Shown here piece by piece: positions 7,204 through 14,103 of a stretch of 45,968 bases of DNA. The stretch spans positions 1-45,968 of the forward strand of contig JAAYIT010000156.1 in NCBI GenBank assembly GCA_012523295.1, given 5' to 3'. Each line of letters begins with the position of its first letter. The stretch's first letter is position 1. The position numbers were made by a program, and so were the translations under genes. This stretch comes from Porphyromonadaceae bacterium. Its GTDB lineage: Bacteria; Bacteroidota; Bacteroidia; Bacteroidales; Paludibacteraceae. The notes below the pieces were generated by a model. It was not told the DNA's origin, ran no database searches, and worked only from the letters and a program-made list of their open reading frames with translations.

Positions 7204-9402
7204 ATGAAACCATTACGCATTTTAACTTATACCCTCTTCTTTTGCTTCGGAATCTTCTTTTCCGGAATAAACGCTCAGCCCAACTGGCAGTCGATCGTCA
7301 TCGAATCGGTCAATTGGAAATACTTAGCCGCTACATCCGAACCTGACCCGAACTGGTACAAACCCGAATTTAATGACGTCTCTTGGAAAGTTGGTCCGGG
7401 AGGACTTGGATACGGTGACGGCGATGATGCTACAATTGTTCCGCCATGTAACTCCTTGTACATTCGTACGAAAGCCACAGTTTCTGATGTGAGTCTGATA
7501 AAAGAGCTTCTGCTCGACATTGATTATGATGATGCTTTTGTTCTCTATATCAACGGAGTAGAGTTTGCGCGTTCGTTTAATATCAACGGTGCTTTTCCGC
7601 CGTACAACGGGCCTACAACTGTGGACAGAGAAGCTAAAATGTATCGGGGCGGCAGTCCTGAGCGGTATCTTCTAAATCCTTCTTCACTCGTAAACGGCAC
7701 GAATGTTTTTGCCCTACAGATTTTGAATCACCGCGCCCATTCGAGTGACATGTCTGCTCGCGTGTTTATTCACGCGAATGTTGATAGTCAAAGTCAGCTC
7801 TTCCACCCTACTCCCGCGTGGTTTGTTCCACCGAAAGTTATCAGTTCCAATCTGCCTTTGATTCTGATTGATACCAAAGGAGCAAATATTAATCAGGATG
7901 TCAAAATTATGGCCAATATGAAGGTCATTAATAACCCGACCGGCATAAATAATTCAAACGACACTACGTATGAATATAACAACGATGTCGGGATTAAAAT
8001 CAGGGGATTCACGTCTGCTGGCTTTCCGAAAAAGAGCTTCACGGTTGAGACCAGAAATCCCGATTCTACCAACCTGAATGTGCCACTACTTGGTTTGCCG
8101 AATGAAAACGACTGGGTTTTTCACGGCCCGTATCCCGATAAATCGTTGATGCGTAACGCGGTAATGTATCATTTGGGAAACACTACCGGAAAATGGAATC
8201 CGCGAACGAAGTTCTTCGAACTGATCTTAAATGGTTCATACAACGGAGCTTATACGTTAGTTGAGAAAATAAAAATTGATAAAAACAGGCTGAGATTAGC
8301 CAATTTACTATCTGCAGACACCATTGGAGATGAACTTACGGGCGGATACGTACTGAAATTAGATCGTCCCGAATCGACTGAAATCGAGGGTGTTGACTAT
8401 TGGGTTTCGCCCTATAGAGCAAATACAAGACTACAACAACGACAGTTTTTTATTTTTCAAGATCCTGAGGGCGGCAATCTGCACAAAAAGCAATTTAATT
8501 ACATAAAACAATATATTACCGATTTTGAAAACGCACTTTACAGCAGTGATTACCGAAATCCGGAAACCGGATATTATTCTTATATCGACATTCAATCGTT
8601 TGTAGATTATTACATTATGACTGAGCTATCAAGAAACCTTGATGGATATCGAATCAGTACTTTTTTGCATAAAGACAAAGACAGCAAAGGCGGCAAGTTG
8701 ACCATGGGACCTCTTTGGGATTATGATATTTGTCTTGGTAATGCCAATTTCTTCTCAGCTGGAAATATTGCAGGTTGGGTAATAGATGGAATGGGCGATG
8801 GTGATAACTATGCCATGCCGTTTTGGTGGGAAAAATTCAGACTCGATCCTTATTTCAATCATCTGCTGAAACAGCGATGGAATTTTATGAAAGATTTCAG
8901 TCTGAATACTATTTATATCAATCAGTTTATAGATGCGCGCGCTTACGAACTGCGTGATGCTCAGGTGCGTAACTTTGAGAAATGGGATATCTTGAACAAA
9001 TGGGTTTGGCCTAACAATGCCGTTCCGGGTTCGTATGAGGGTGAAATTTTGTACCTAAAAAACTGGATACGAGACCGCATAAAATGGATGGACACGCAGA
9101 TTCAGGCCATTCCGGATTACTCGGACAATAAGGAGCTTCAAAGTGAAGTAATCAGCCTGAGGACTTCACCAAATCCATTTATCGATGTTGTGGACTTTAA
9201 ATACTTCCTGCCAAAGAGTGGAAAAGTGGATATTATTATCCATAATGTACTCGGACAACAAATGCTTCATGTAAGTGAGATGAGAGAGCCCGGAGTTCAA
9301 AATCAGCCAATAAGGATTCAAGACTCCGACTCAAAAATGTTTACCTATCAGGTTCTTATTGACGGGAAACAAGCTGCGGCAGGGAAGTTGGTAAGAAAAT
9401 AA
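7204..9402 (+). CDS. Secreted CotH-kinase-family protein with T9SS sorting domain
   Basis: This 732-aa protein starts with a signal peptide (about 1-24, ending INAQ). An N-terminal region of about 30-200 has features of a carbohydrate-binding-like beta domain (FVLYINGVEFARS; NVFALQILN). The CotH kinase-like domain spans about 215-590. It has IKIRGFTSAGFPKKSF, ENDWVFHGPYPDKSLMRN, FFELILNGSYNGAYTLVEKI, GGYVLKLDRPE and GPLWDYDICLGN, where W505-D-Y-D508 is likely a metal-binding motif. The last ~80 residues (from about 653, SPNPFIDVVDFKY) form a type A T9SS C-terminal domain, so export through SprA and surface attachment by PorU are expected. CotH proteins in spore formers are atypical protein kinases; the substrate here is unknown. 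It converges on the VTC/DUF4956/DUF2490 gene run, a pairing that suggests shared function. Confidence 0.88.
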   Translation: MKPLRILTYTLFFCFGIFFSGINAQPNWQSIVIESVNWKYLAATSEPDPNWYKPEFNDVSWKVGPGGLGYGDGDDATIVPPCNSLYIRTKATVSDVSLIKELLLDIDYDDAFVLYINGVEFARSFNINGAFPPYNGPTTVDREAKMYRGGSPERYLLNPSSLVNGTNVFALQILNHRAHSSDMSARVFIHANVDSQSQLFHPTPAWFVPPKVISSNLPLILIDTKGANINQDVKIMANMKVINNPTGINNSNDTTYEYNNDVGIKIRGFTSAGFPKKSFTVETRNPDSTNLNVPLLGLPNENDWVFHGPYPDKSLMRNAVMYHLGNTTGKWNPRTKFFELILNGSYNGAYTLVEKIKIDKNRLRLANLLSADTIGDELTGGYVLKLDRPESTEIEGVDYWVSPYRANTRLQQRQFFIFQDPEGGNLHKKQFNYIKQYITDFENALYSSDYRNPETGYYSYIDIQSFVDYYIMTELSRNLDGYRISTFLHKDKDSKGGKLTMGPLWDYDICLGNANFFSAGNIAGWVIDGMGDGDNYAMPFWWEKFRLDPYFNHLLKQRWNFMKDFSLNTIYINQFIDARAYELRDAQVRNFEKWDILNKWVWPNNAVPGSYEGEILYLKNWIRDRIKWMDTQIQAIPDYSDNKELQSEVISLRTSPNPFIDVVDFKYFLPKSGKVDIIIHNVLGQQMLHVSEMREPGVQNQPIRIQDSDSKMFTYQVLIDGKQAAAGKLVRK

Positions 9403-9442
9403 AAGACAAAGCTGACTGATTAGAAGATACGTTCAGGCACGA

Positions 9443-9474
9443 GATAAGGCAAGCATCCTATGACTTGCCGTATC
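9443..9474. terminator. Hairpin between two convergent genes
   Basis: GATAAGGCAAG (9443-9453) and CTTGCCGTATC (9464-9474) form a stem with one mismatch in the 79-bp gap between the CotH gene and the DUF2490 gene. It lacks a clear T run on either side, so it is a plausible but weak bidirectional terminator. Confidence 0.4.
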
Positions 9475-9481
9475 ATTAATA

Positions 9482-10198
9482 CTAAAATCTTGTTTTGTAT
9501 CTAGCGCCTATCGCTGCTCCATTCAGATCTCGGGAGTCCATTCGTTGGTCGTAGCGTAAAAACAACTCCAAGTAATCTGTACGGTTCAGTCTCCAGTTTA
9601 CTCCGCCGGTATAGCGAATTCTGCTAAGTTCGAAATTATTGCGCGGATCTAAGACTATAGTTGAGAAATCTGCCGACACAAAGGGTTTGAAGGGCAAGTT
9701 GAAAAATGAATAGGTAACTTCGATTTTGTTTTTCACAATATTTCTTGGATTCACTCGGTAACTGCCTTTATTTTCATCTCTGAATGTGGACTGAAACCTA
9801 CCGCGCCACGAAATTGTTATCGGGTCAAATGTTTCTTTGTAAATTACGTTGAAATAAAACCGATGGCGAGATTCGTAAAGAAAATCCTTGTTGTACATAT
9901 AAATATAGGTGTAAAAACCTCCAACTTTGAGTTTTTTCGGAATGATGCTGTAATCCAACCCTATATTCGAAGTTGTCCTGTTAAAACCAACATTGTTATT
10001 CTCAAGCCGGAGTTCTTGCTCAAACAATCCTGATAATCTACGTGTAATATCCTTCTCAACCTCGACAGCCAATACTCCGCCGAGCCTCATTCCTCTGTCG
10101 TTTTGAGCAGACAAAGAAAAGGCAATCGATAGCAGGAAGAATACTAAGATTCTTATTTTACCTGAACCTTGTAATCGTGTCAATCGTATTGATTTCAT
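9482..10198 (-). CDS. DUF2490-family outer-membrane beta-barrel protein
   Basis: This 238-aa protein has a signal peptide (basic start, hydrophobic ILVFFLLSIAFSLSAQ to about residue 32). Alternating beta-strand sequence with many aromatic girdle residues follows, and it ends in a terminal phenylalanine (ARYKTRF), as outer-membrane barrels do. The pattern LSGLFEQELRLENNNVGFNRT...GLDYSIIPKKLKVGGFYTYIY fits DUF2490, whose role is not established. The ATG overlaps the end of the upstream DUF4956 gene by 41 bp; a TTG five codons in is the only nearby alternative. The overlap argues for translational coupling. It is the last gene of the minus-strand run and may supply its outer-membrane component. 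Confidence 0.82.
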   Translation of the reverse strand: MKSIRLTRLQGSGKIRILVFFLLSIAFSLSAQNDRGMRLGGVLAVEVEKDITRRLSGLFEQELRLENNNVGFNRTTSNIGLDYSIIPKKLKVGGFYTYIYMYNKDFLYESRHRFYFNVIYKETFDPITISWRGRFQSTFRDENKGSYRVNPRNIVKNKIEVTYSFFNLPFKPFVSADFSTIVLDPRNNFELSRIRYTGGVNWRLNRTDYLELFLRYDQRMDSRDLNGAAIGARYKTRF

Positions 10199-10865
10199 CA
10201 GTATCTGCTTTGTAATACACTTTTACGAACGCCACATCACGTAGAAAATCGATATGACCAACTTCAAATTTAATAATATCTAATCCGGTACGCTCCTTTA
10301 AGTCGGCAAGCAGTTCTTCTTTTCTATCAGGCTTGATAAGAGCTATTCTCTCATAAAGAATAATTTTATTCGGTGTTTGTTTCAGTAACTTATTGCTTTC
10401 CAAAAGCCAGATAATAAGCACGAAAAGTAAGTTCGCCACAACGGTTGAAGTAACCGGTGCATCCATTGAAAGGCCGTTTATCACGGAGATTCCGATGATA
10501 ACGAAAAGGTAGGTCATCTCACGTATTTGTACCGTTTCCGTACGGTAACGAATCATCCCGAAAATAGCAAAAAGCCCCAGTGCGAAACCAATCTGCATCG
10601 GTATATTCTGCAACAAGAACAATAATAGGAAAATAGTTACACTAAAAAGCAAAAATGTGAAATAGTAATCTTTTCTTCTGCTTTTTCTGTAGTAAAAACG
10701 GTGAATAATAAGCCAACAAACCAACAGATTGAATGTGAATCGAATCAAAAGCATCCATAAATTTGTTGGATCAAAAACTTCCACACCCATGAAAGTTAAT
10801 CCTTTTTGTGCTAATTCCGCAGCATGTTCCGCTGCAATTTCAGGATCGTAATCAGTTTGAATCAT
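10158..10865 (-). CDS. DUF4956 family inner-membrane protein
   Basis: The 235-aa product has four or five hydrophobic segments (roughly 37-56, 67-90, 92-104, 117-132, 138-155), then a soluble C-terminal part of about 70 residues with a ferredoxin-like alternation (ERIALIKPDRKEELLADLKERTGLDIIKFEVG). The stretch GFALGLFAIFGMIRYRTETVQIREMTYLF is the hallmark of DUF4956. From memory, members often neighbour VTC-domain and CotH genes in bacteria, as here. The start codon lies inside the end of the VTC gene (14-bp overlap), and its own 3' end overlaps the DUF2490 gene. A channel or polymer-export role is inference only. Confidence 0.88.
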   Translation of the reverse strand: MIQTDYDPEIAAEHAAELAQKGLTFMGVEVFDPTNLWMLLIRFTFNLLVCWLIIHRFYYRKSRRKDYYFTFLLFSVTIFLLLFLLQNIPMQIGFALGLFAIFGMIRYRTETVQIREMTYLFVIIGISVINGLSMDAPVTSTVVANLLFVLIIWLLESNKLLKQTPNKIILYERIALIKPDRKEELLADLKERTGLDIIKFEVGHIDFLRDVAFVKVYYKADTDEINTIDTITRFR

Positions 10866-11643
10866 CCGTATGTATGTTTATTAATTTGTTTACTAATCTT
10901 TTTTTTCTTTTGAAGCGATTGTACTTGCAGTTAGGGTCAGTCATTACCATCCCAATACAATATTTGCTGATCTTAGTCTTTTTTATTCGTAAATCCAGCA
11001 ATAATTCATGAAAAAAAGAGGTTGCATTTCCATCTTGCTTCAACTCAATAATCATCAAATCCTCATAATACCTCTCAATTCCGGTAAAATAATTTTGAAA
11101 CTGAATCTCCGTATCTATTGTAATCCGCTCTGTCAGTTCTTTATTCACGAAGGTAATCCGATTAAACCTGTTGGCAAGTGAAGGAGAAAGTGATTCGACA
11201 TCCAAATCGGACAATTCGCTTAAAAATGAGACTCCTTCGTTCAGCTCTTCTATATTTTCAACGTGCGAAACATGTATAGGCACTCTTGTCTTGACTGTTC
11301 GCCCTTTATTGCTTTTATTTTTCACCTCCAAAAATGACAAATTCGAATCAACGTAGGAACGAATTCTGTATTTTTGCCTGTTGAGTACCCGATTATGATG
11401 CTTCAGATAAGTTGTCAGCTCAGGCGTGTCAAAATATTGTGTGCTGTATGCGGAAATCCTAATGCCGTTTACATCCTGCACCCGAAAGTGCGAAACCATT
11501 TTCTTCAGAAGTTCAGGCAAAAGAGCAGCGTTAGCAACATACTTTGAGTCAAGTCTGTCCATTAATTGAACCTCTCTCATCTCTTCGAGAGAAATGGAGT
11601 CCATCTGCTCTAATATTTCTTTCACCTCAGCACTCATCGACAA
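10852..11643 (-). CDS. VTC-domain (polyphosphate polymerase-like) protein
   Basis: This 263-aa protein has no signal peptide and no SPX domain, so it is a stand-alone catalytic VTC tunnel domain facing the cytoplasm. Visible family motifs are R30-L-D-S-K34-Y-V, YFDTPEL (70-76), the basic strand RQKYRIRSY (89-97), FLEVKNKSNKGRTVKTR (104-120), LANRFNRITF and TERITIDTEIQF, MIIELKQDG (E200, K202), and KTKISKYCIGM (222-232). These acidic and basic tunnel residues match the pattern by which yeast Vtc4 binds nucleotide, metal and polyphosphate. Making polyphosphate is the natural prediction, though another triphosphate-using reaction is possible because the wider triphosphate-tunnel fold is diverse. 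The gap to the preceding small exported gene is 6 bp and the next gene overlaps, so it belongs to a tight operon. Confidence 0.88.
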   Translation of the reverse strand: MSMSAEVKEILEQMDSISLEEMREVQLMDRLDSKYVANAALLPELLKKMVSHFRVQDVNGIRISAYSTQYFDTPELTTYLKHHNRVLNRQKYRIRSYVDSNLSFLEVKNKSNKGRTVKTRVPIHVSHVENIEELNEGVSFLSELSDLDVESLSPSLANRFNRITFVNKELTERITIDTEIQFQNYFTGIERYYEDLMIIELKQDGNATSFFHELLLDLRIKKTKISKYCIGMVMTDPNCKYNRFKRKKRLVNKLINIHTDDSN

Positions 11644-11649
11644 ATCAAC

Positions 11650-12123
11650 TTATCTGTACGAATATTCAAAAATTTTTGTCGAATAGAGTTTCCCGTTTGG
11701 AAGGTAGTTATACTGGATTTTTTTTCGTCCGTTATCGTGGTACTCGTATTTGCGTATCCGATACAGCTTATTTTTATCGTTGTACACATTCTCTCTGATG
11801 CATCTTCCGGTGTTATAATCATAGTGATAGGTGATTCTTTCGCGCTGACCGTACACAGCATACTCTATTTCTTCCATTTTGTAGCCATGCTCATCCCAAA
11901 CTGTCAAGTGATCAAGCCATTTTCTTTTGCCGTTTGCTGTGGTATTCATTTCTTTCACTACCAACCCTTTACGCATCTCTCTTTTTTCTTCCGGAGTCAA
12001 AAATGGAGTATGAGACTGATTGATTTGAGGTGGCGTTTCTGTTTTTTTCACTTGCGTAAAACTTGTAATTGCAAGTAATCCGAGAAATAAAACTATTGGT
12101 TTAAAAAAACTTGTATTCTTCAT
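11650..12123 (-). CDS. Small exported protein with YD-like repeats, function unknown
   Basis: This 157-aa protein has an N-terminal signal sequence (KPIVLFLGLLAITSF). After a proline-rich linker, the mature part carries short repeated strands of the form x-x-Y-x-Y-x-x-x-G-x (TYHYDYNTGRC, KYEYHDNGRKK, YNYLPNGKLY, FEYSYR). These recall YD/RHS-type or MORN-like strands. No enzyme motif is visible. It lies 14 bp after the lipoprotein gene and 6 bp before the VTC gene on the same strand, so it is probably co-expressed with the VTC/DUF4956 pair, perhaps acting in the periplasm or at the surface. Confidence 0.65.
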   Translation of the reverse strand: MKNTSFFKPIVLFLGLLAITSFTQVKKTETPPQINQSHTPFLTPEEKREMRKGLVVKEMNTTANGKRKWLDHLTVWDEHGYKMEEIEYAVYGQRERITYHYDYNTGRCIRENVYNDKNKLYRIRKYEYHDNGRKKIQYNYLPNGKLYSTKIFEYSYR

Positions 12124-12137
12124 ATTGCTAACTTTTT

Positions 12138-12851
12138 TTAGACTGAAACGTTTACTTGATAAGTTTCAGGAATTTCACAGATAATCCCGGTTTCGGTTAC
12201 TGAGATTGTTTTTTTAACTAAACTAACCGCTTCTGTCGATATATCTTCGGTAGTTACCCCGACTTCGTATTCACCGGGAAGAATTTTTTGGAAATAGAAT
12301 GAACCTTCAACCACCCTTACATCGTCAAAATAGCCCTCTTCGCCCTTATACTTTATATAAGCTCTCATGCCCGTACCCGGTCCGCGATCTCTGAAAACTC
12401 CGTTGTGATAGTAAGTTGTATAAACATTACCTTTGATTATCGAAGTTCCGTAAGCCTTTCCTGTGTTGATAAAAATCGTATCTGCTTTATTTGTTTTCCC
12501 GATTACTTTGGCATCTTTTATAACTGCAATTTTCTTTTTATCAGCCAGTTCGGAGTATGCATAAACGTTGTAATTACCGGGGCGGAGGAATTCAAAACGG
12601 TAAAAACCATTGTAATCGGTTTCTATGTCTTCCCCGAAATAGTTCAATGAGTTATCGCCAAAAACTAAAAAAACATCTTCTTTGACTGCCGGGATGGTGT
12701 CTTTTCTGAAGGTGAAGTTATCATCGTAGTGTACAATGTTGTAAACATAACCTTCTAACGAGGATGAGCCTCCAAAACCCTCGTCTGTATTGCAGGAGCT
12801 TCCTAAGATAAGGAAAAAAAGGAGGAAAGAAAACAAATAGGTGAATTTCAT
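12138..12851 (-). CDS. Putative lipoprotein with carboxypeptidase-regulatory-like folds
   Basis: The best start is the ATG at 12851, giving 237 aa. It begins MKFTYLFSFLLFFLILGSSC, a typical lipoprotein signal with lipobox LGSSC. The frame stays open 31 codons further upstream to 12944, but that stretch is the dispersed ~98-bp repeat and would bury the signal sequence. The mature protein has two or three beta-sandwich units with turns such as DYNGFYRFEFLRPGNYNVYAYS and VEGSFYFQKILPGEYEVGVTT, the pattern of carboxypeptidase-regulatory-like or Cna-B-like domains. A lipid-anchored envelope location is expected; function is unknown. It is the first gene of the five-gene minus-strand run. Confidence 0.7.
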   Translation of the reverse strand: MKFTYLFSFLLFFLILGSSCNTDEGFGGSSSLEGYVYNIVHYDDNFTFRKDTIPAVKEDVFLVFGDNSLNYFGEDIETDYNGFYRFEFLRPGNYNVYAYSELADKKKIAVIKDAKVIGKTNKADTIFINTGKAYGTSIIKGNVYTTYYHNGVFRDRGPGTGMRAYIKYKGEEGYFDDVRVVEGSFYFQKILPGEYEVGVTTEDISTEAVSLVKKTISVTETGIICEIPETYQVNVSV

Positions 12852-12946
12852 ACGGTTATATTTTATTTTTAACACTAAGGTCGTATGGAACAAGCCATTA
12901 ATCATTTTCTTGAGTTTAAGATTTATCTTAAATGGCTGTTTCATAA
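12849..12946 (-). repeat. ~98-bp dispersed element, copy 1, ending at the lipoprotein start codon
   Basis: It matches 13843-13941 at roughly 86-88% by eye. On the minus strand it contains a GAAACAGCC...GGCTTGTTCC inverted pair, an inner palindrome TTTAAGATAAATCTTAAA (12918-12935), and a tail ending CGTATGAAA whose ATG is the lipoprotein start. It forms most of the leader of the five-gene run. Confidence 0.85.
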
Positions 12947-13359
12947 TAACAGTAGTTTTATCTTTACGTTTTTGATAAAAATGTATCTAAAAAAGCAAAA
13001 AGTCACAAAATTGTACCACTTTTTTATTGCATGTTACAAAGATAATACATTTCAATTCAAATGAGTCACTTTATGAAACCTACAATGTCGTATTATGCTA
13101 AAATTTAATGATTTGAATGAATTTCACACCTATTTTGATTTTATTTTCAAAGCGAGGATTTTAAATGAGATTTTATTAATTGATTATCCGCATTCCGTCC
13201 TGATAAATTTGCGATAATGACAAACATAGCATCTCTAACGGTTTCAGGACGTTTGATGTGTTTTTTATCCAAAACGGGTCAAACCGCTTGGAGTGGTTTG
13301 ACCCGATATCAGATTTGAAACTATGGATTTTAGGATACTATGCGGATAGACATATTTTA
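12852..13359. other. 508-bp gene-free region upstream of the lipoprotein operon
   Basis: It contains the dispersed element (to 12946), an AT-rich stretch (about 12947-13220) with no recognisable gene, and the inverted copy of the hairpin repeat (13222-13354) that abuts the ispF stop codon. The promoter for the lipoprotein-VTC-DUF4956-DUF2490 run should lie here but was not pinned down. Confidence 0.5.
13222..13354 (-). repeat. Hairpin repeat unit D (inverted copy of unit C)
   Basis: The reverse complement reads TATGTCTATCCGCATAGTAT, then CTAAAATC, TTTCAAATCTGATAT, the palindrome GGGTC...GACCC (13276-13304), TTTTGGATAAAAAA and finally GATGCTATGTTTG. This follows unit C (791-925) block by block. 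It ends a few bases from the ispF stop codon and could act as the ispF 3' structure. Confidence 0.8.
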
Positions 13360-13845
13360 TTATTTAGCCACTTTTTCTAAAAGTACCACCACATACGCGA
13401 CTAAACCTTCTTCACGACCAACAAATCCCATTTTTTCGTTTGTGGTAGCTTTTACGGATATGTCATCGGCCGAGACGGACATTACTTCGGCAAGTTTCTG
13501 TTGAATGGTAAAAATGTGCGGTTTCAGTTTTGGTTGCTCTGCTACTATGGTACAATCGGCATTCCCAAATTCATAACCTTTCTCACGGATTAGCTTCATT
13601 ACATCTTTGAGGAGGATTTTACTGTCAATATTCTTGTATTCGGCAGCATTATCGGGAAAATGAAATCCGATATCGCGTAAATTCGCCGCACCGAGCAAAG
13701 CATCACACAACGCGTGGATTAACACATCAGCATCGGAATGGCCAAGCAATCCGAGATGATAATCAATTTTTATTCCGCCTAACCAAAGTTCGCGATTCGG
13801 TGCAAAGACATGCACATCATAACCAAAACCAACACGTATTTTCAT
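13360..13845 (-). CDS. ispF: 2-C-methyl-D-erythritol 2,4-cyclodiphosphate synthase
   Basis: The product forms the cyclic diphosphate MEcPP in the non-mevalonate isoprenoid pathway. This 161-aa protein has the expected compact length. Zinc ligands are D10 and H12 in GYDVH and H44 in HALCDALLGA. The substrate-loop motif LLGHSDADVLIHA (33-45), the DIGFHFPD segment and the C-terminal KATTNEKMGFVGREEG signature are intact. The ATG lies exactly at the end of the ~98-bp dispersed element, so its leader is repeat-derived. It is not obviously co-transcribed with porV, since a terminator-like hairpin lies between. Confidence 0.97.
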   Translation of the reverse strand: MKIRVGFGYDVHVFAPNRELWLGGIKIDYHLGLLGHSDADVLIHALCDALLGAANLRDIGFHFPDNAAEYKNIDSKILLKDVMKLIREKGYEFGNADCTIVAEQPKLKPHIFTIQQKLAEVMSVSADDISVKATTNEKMGFVGREEGLVAYVVVLLEKVAK

Positions 13846-13941
13846 ACGATTAAATTCTATTTTTAAATTAAGGTCGTATGGAACACGCCATTAACCATTC
13901 TCTTGGGTTTGAGATTTATCTTAAAGGGCTGTTTCATACGA
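13843..13941 (-). repeat. ~98-bp dispersed element, copy 2, ending at the ispF start codon
   Basis: Same orientation relative to the gene as copy 1. Its outer part is bounded by 16-base imperfect inverted ends, TCGTATGGAACACGCC (13874-13889) and GGGCTGTTTCATACGA (13926-13941). The gene-proximal end repeats CATACGA at 13843-13849, so the ATG of ispF lies within a third copy of the TCGTATGAAA end motif. Confidence 0.85.
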
Positions 13942-13982
13942 AGATTATTTATATTTTCAAACTTTAATCCGATTTCCTGAAT

Positions 13983-14027
13983 AAAAAACGAAACGGTTGA
14001 ACTTAATCTCTTAATTAATTCAACCGT
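13983..14027 (-). terminator. Terminator downstream of porV
   Basis: ACGGTTGAA (13993-14001) pairs with TTCAACCGT (14019-14027). Read on the minus strand the stem is followed by TTCGTTTTTTA. It lies about 80 bases after the porV stop codon. Confidence 0.65.
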
Positions 14028-14103
14028 AAAATAGTTGTAAAGCTCAAAAATTCAGCCTTATCAATTCCATTCCTCTTAAAAAGGATGGCTATAGTTTTTT
14101 TCT

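Noticed and set aside
12852-12944. 31-codon N-terminal extension of the lipoprotein gene
   Set aside because: It is translated from the dispersed ~98-bp element and would place an intact lipoprotein signal inside the protein; the ATG at 12851 is better.
13846-14103. Riboswitch or RNA gene between ispF and porV
   Set aside because: The structure present is explained by the dispersed element and a porV terminator hairpin; no known riboswitch core was recognised.
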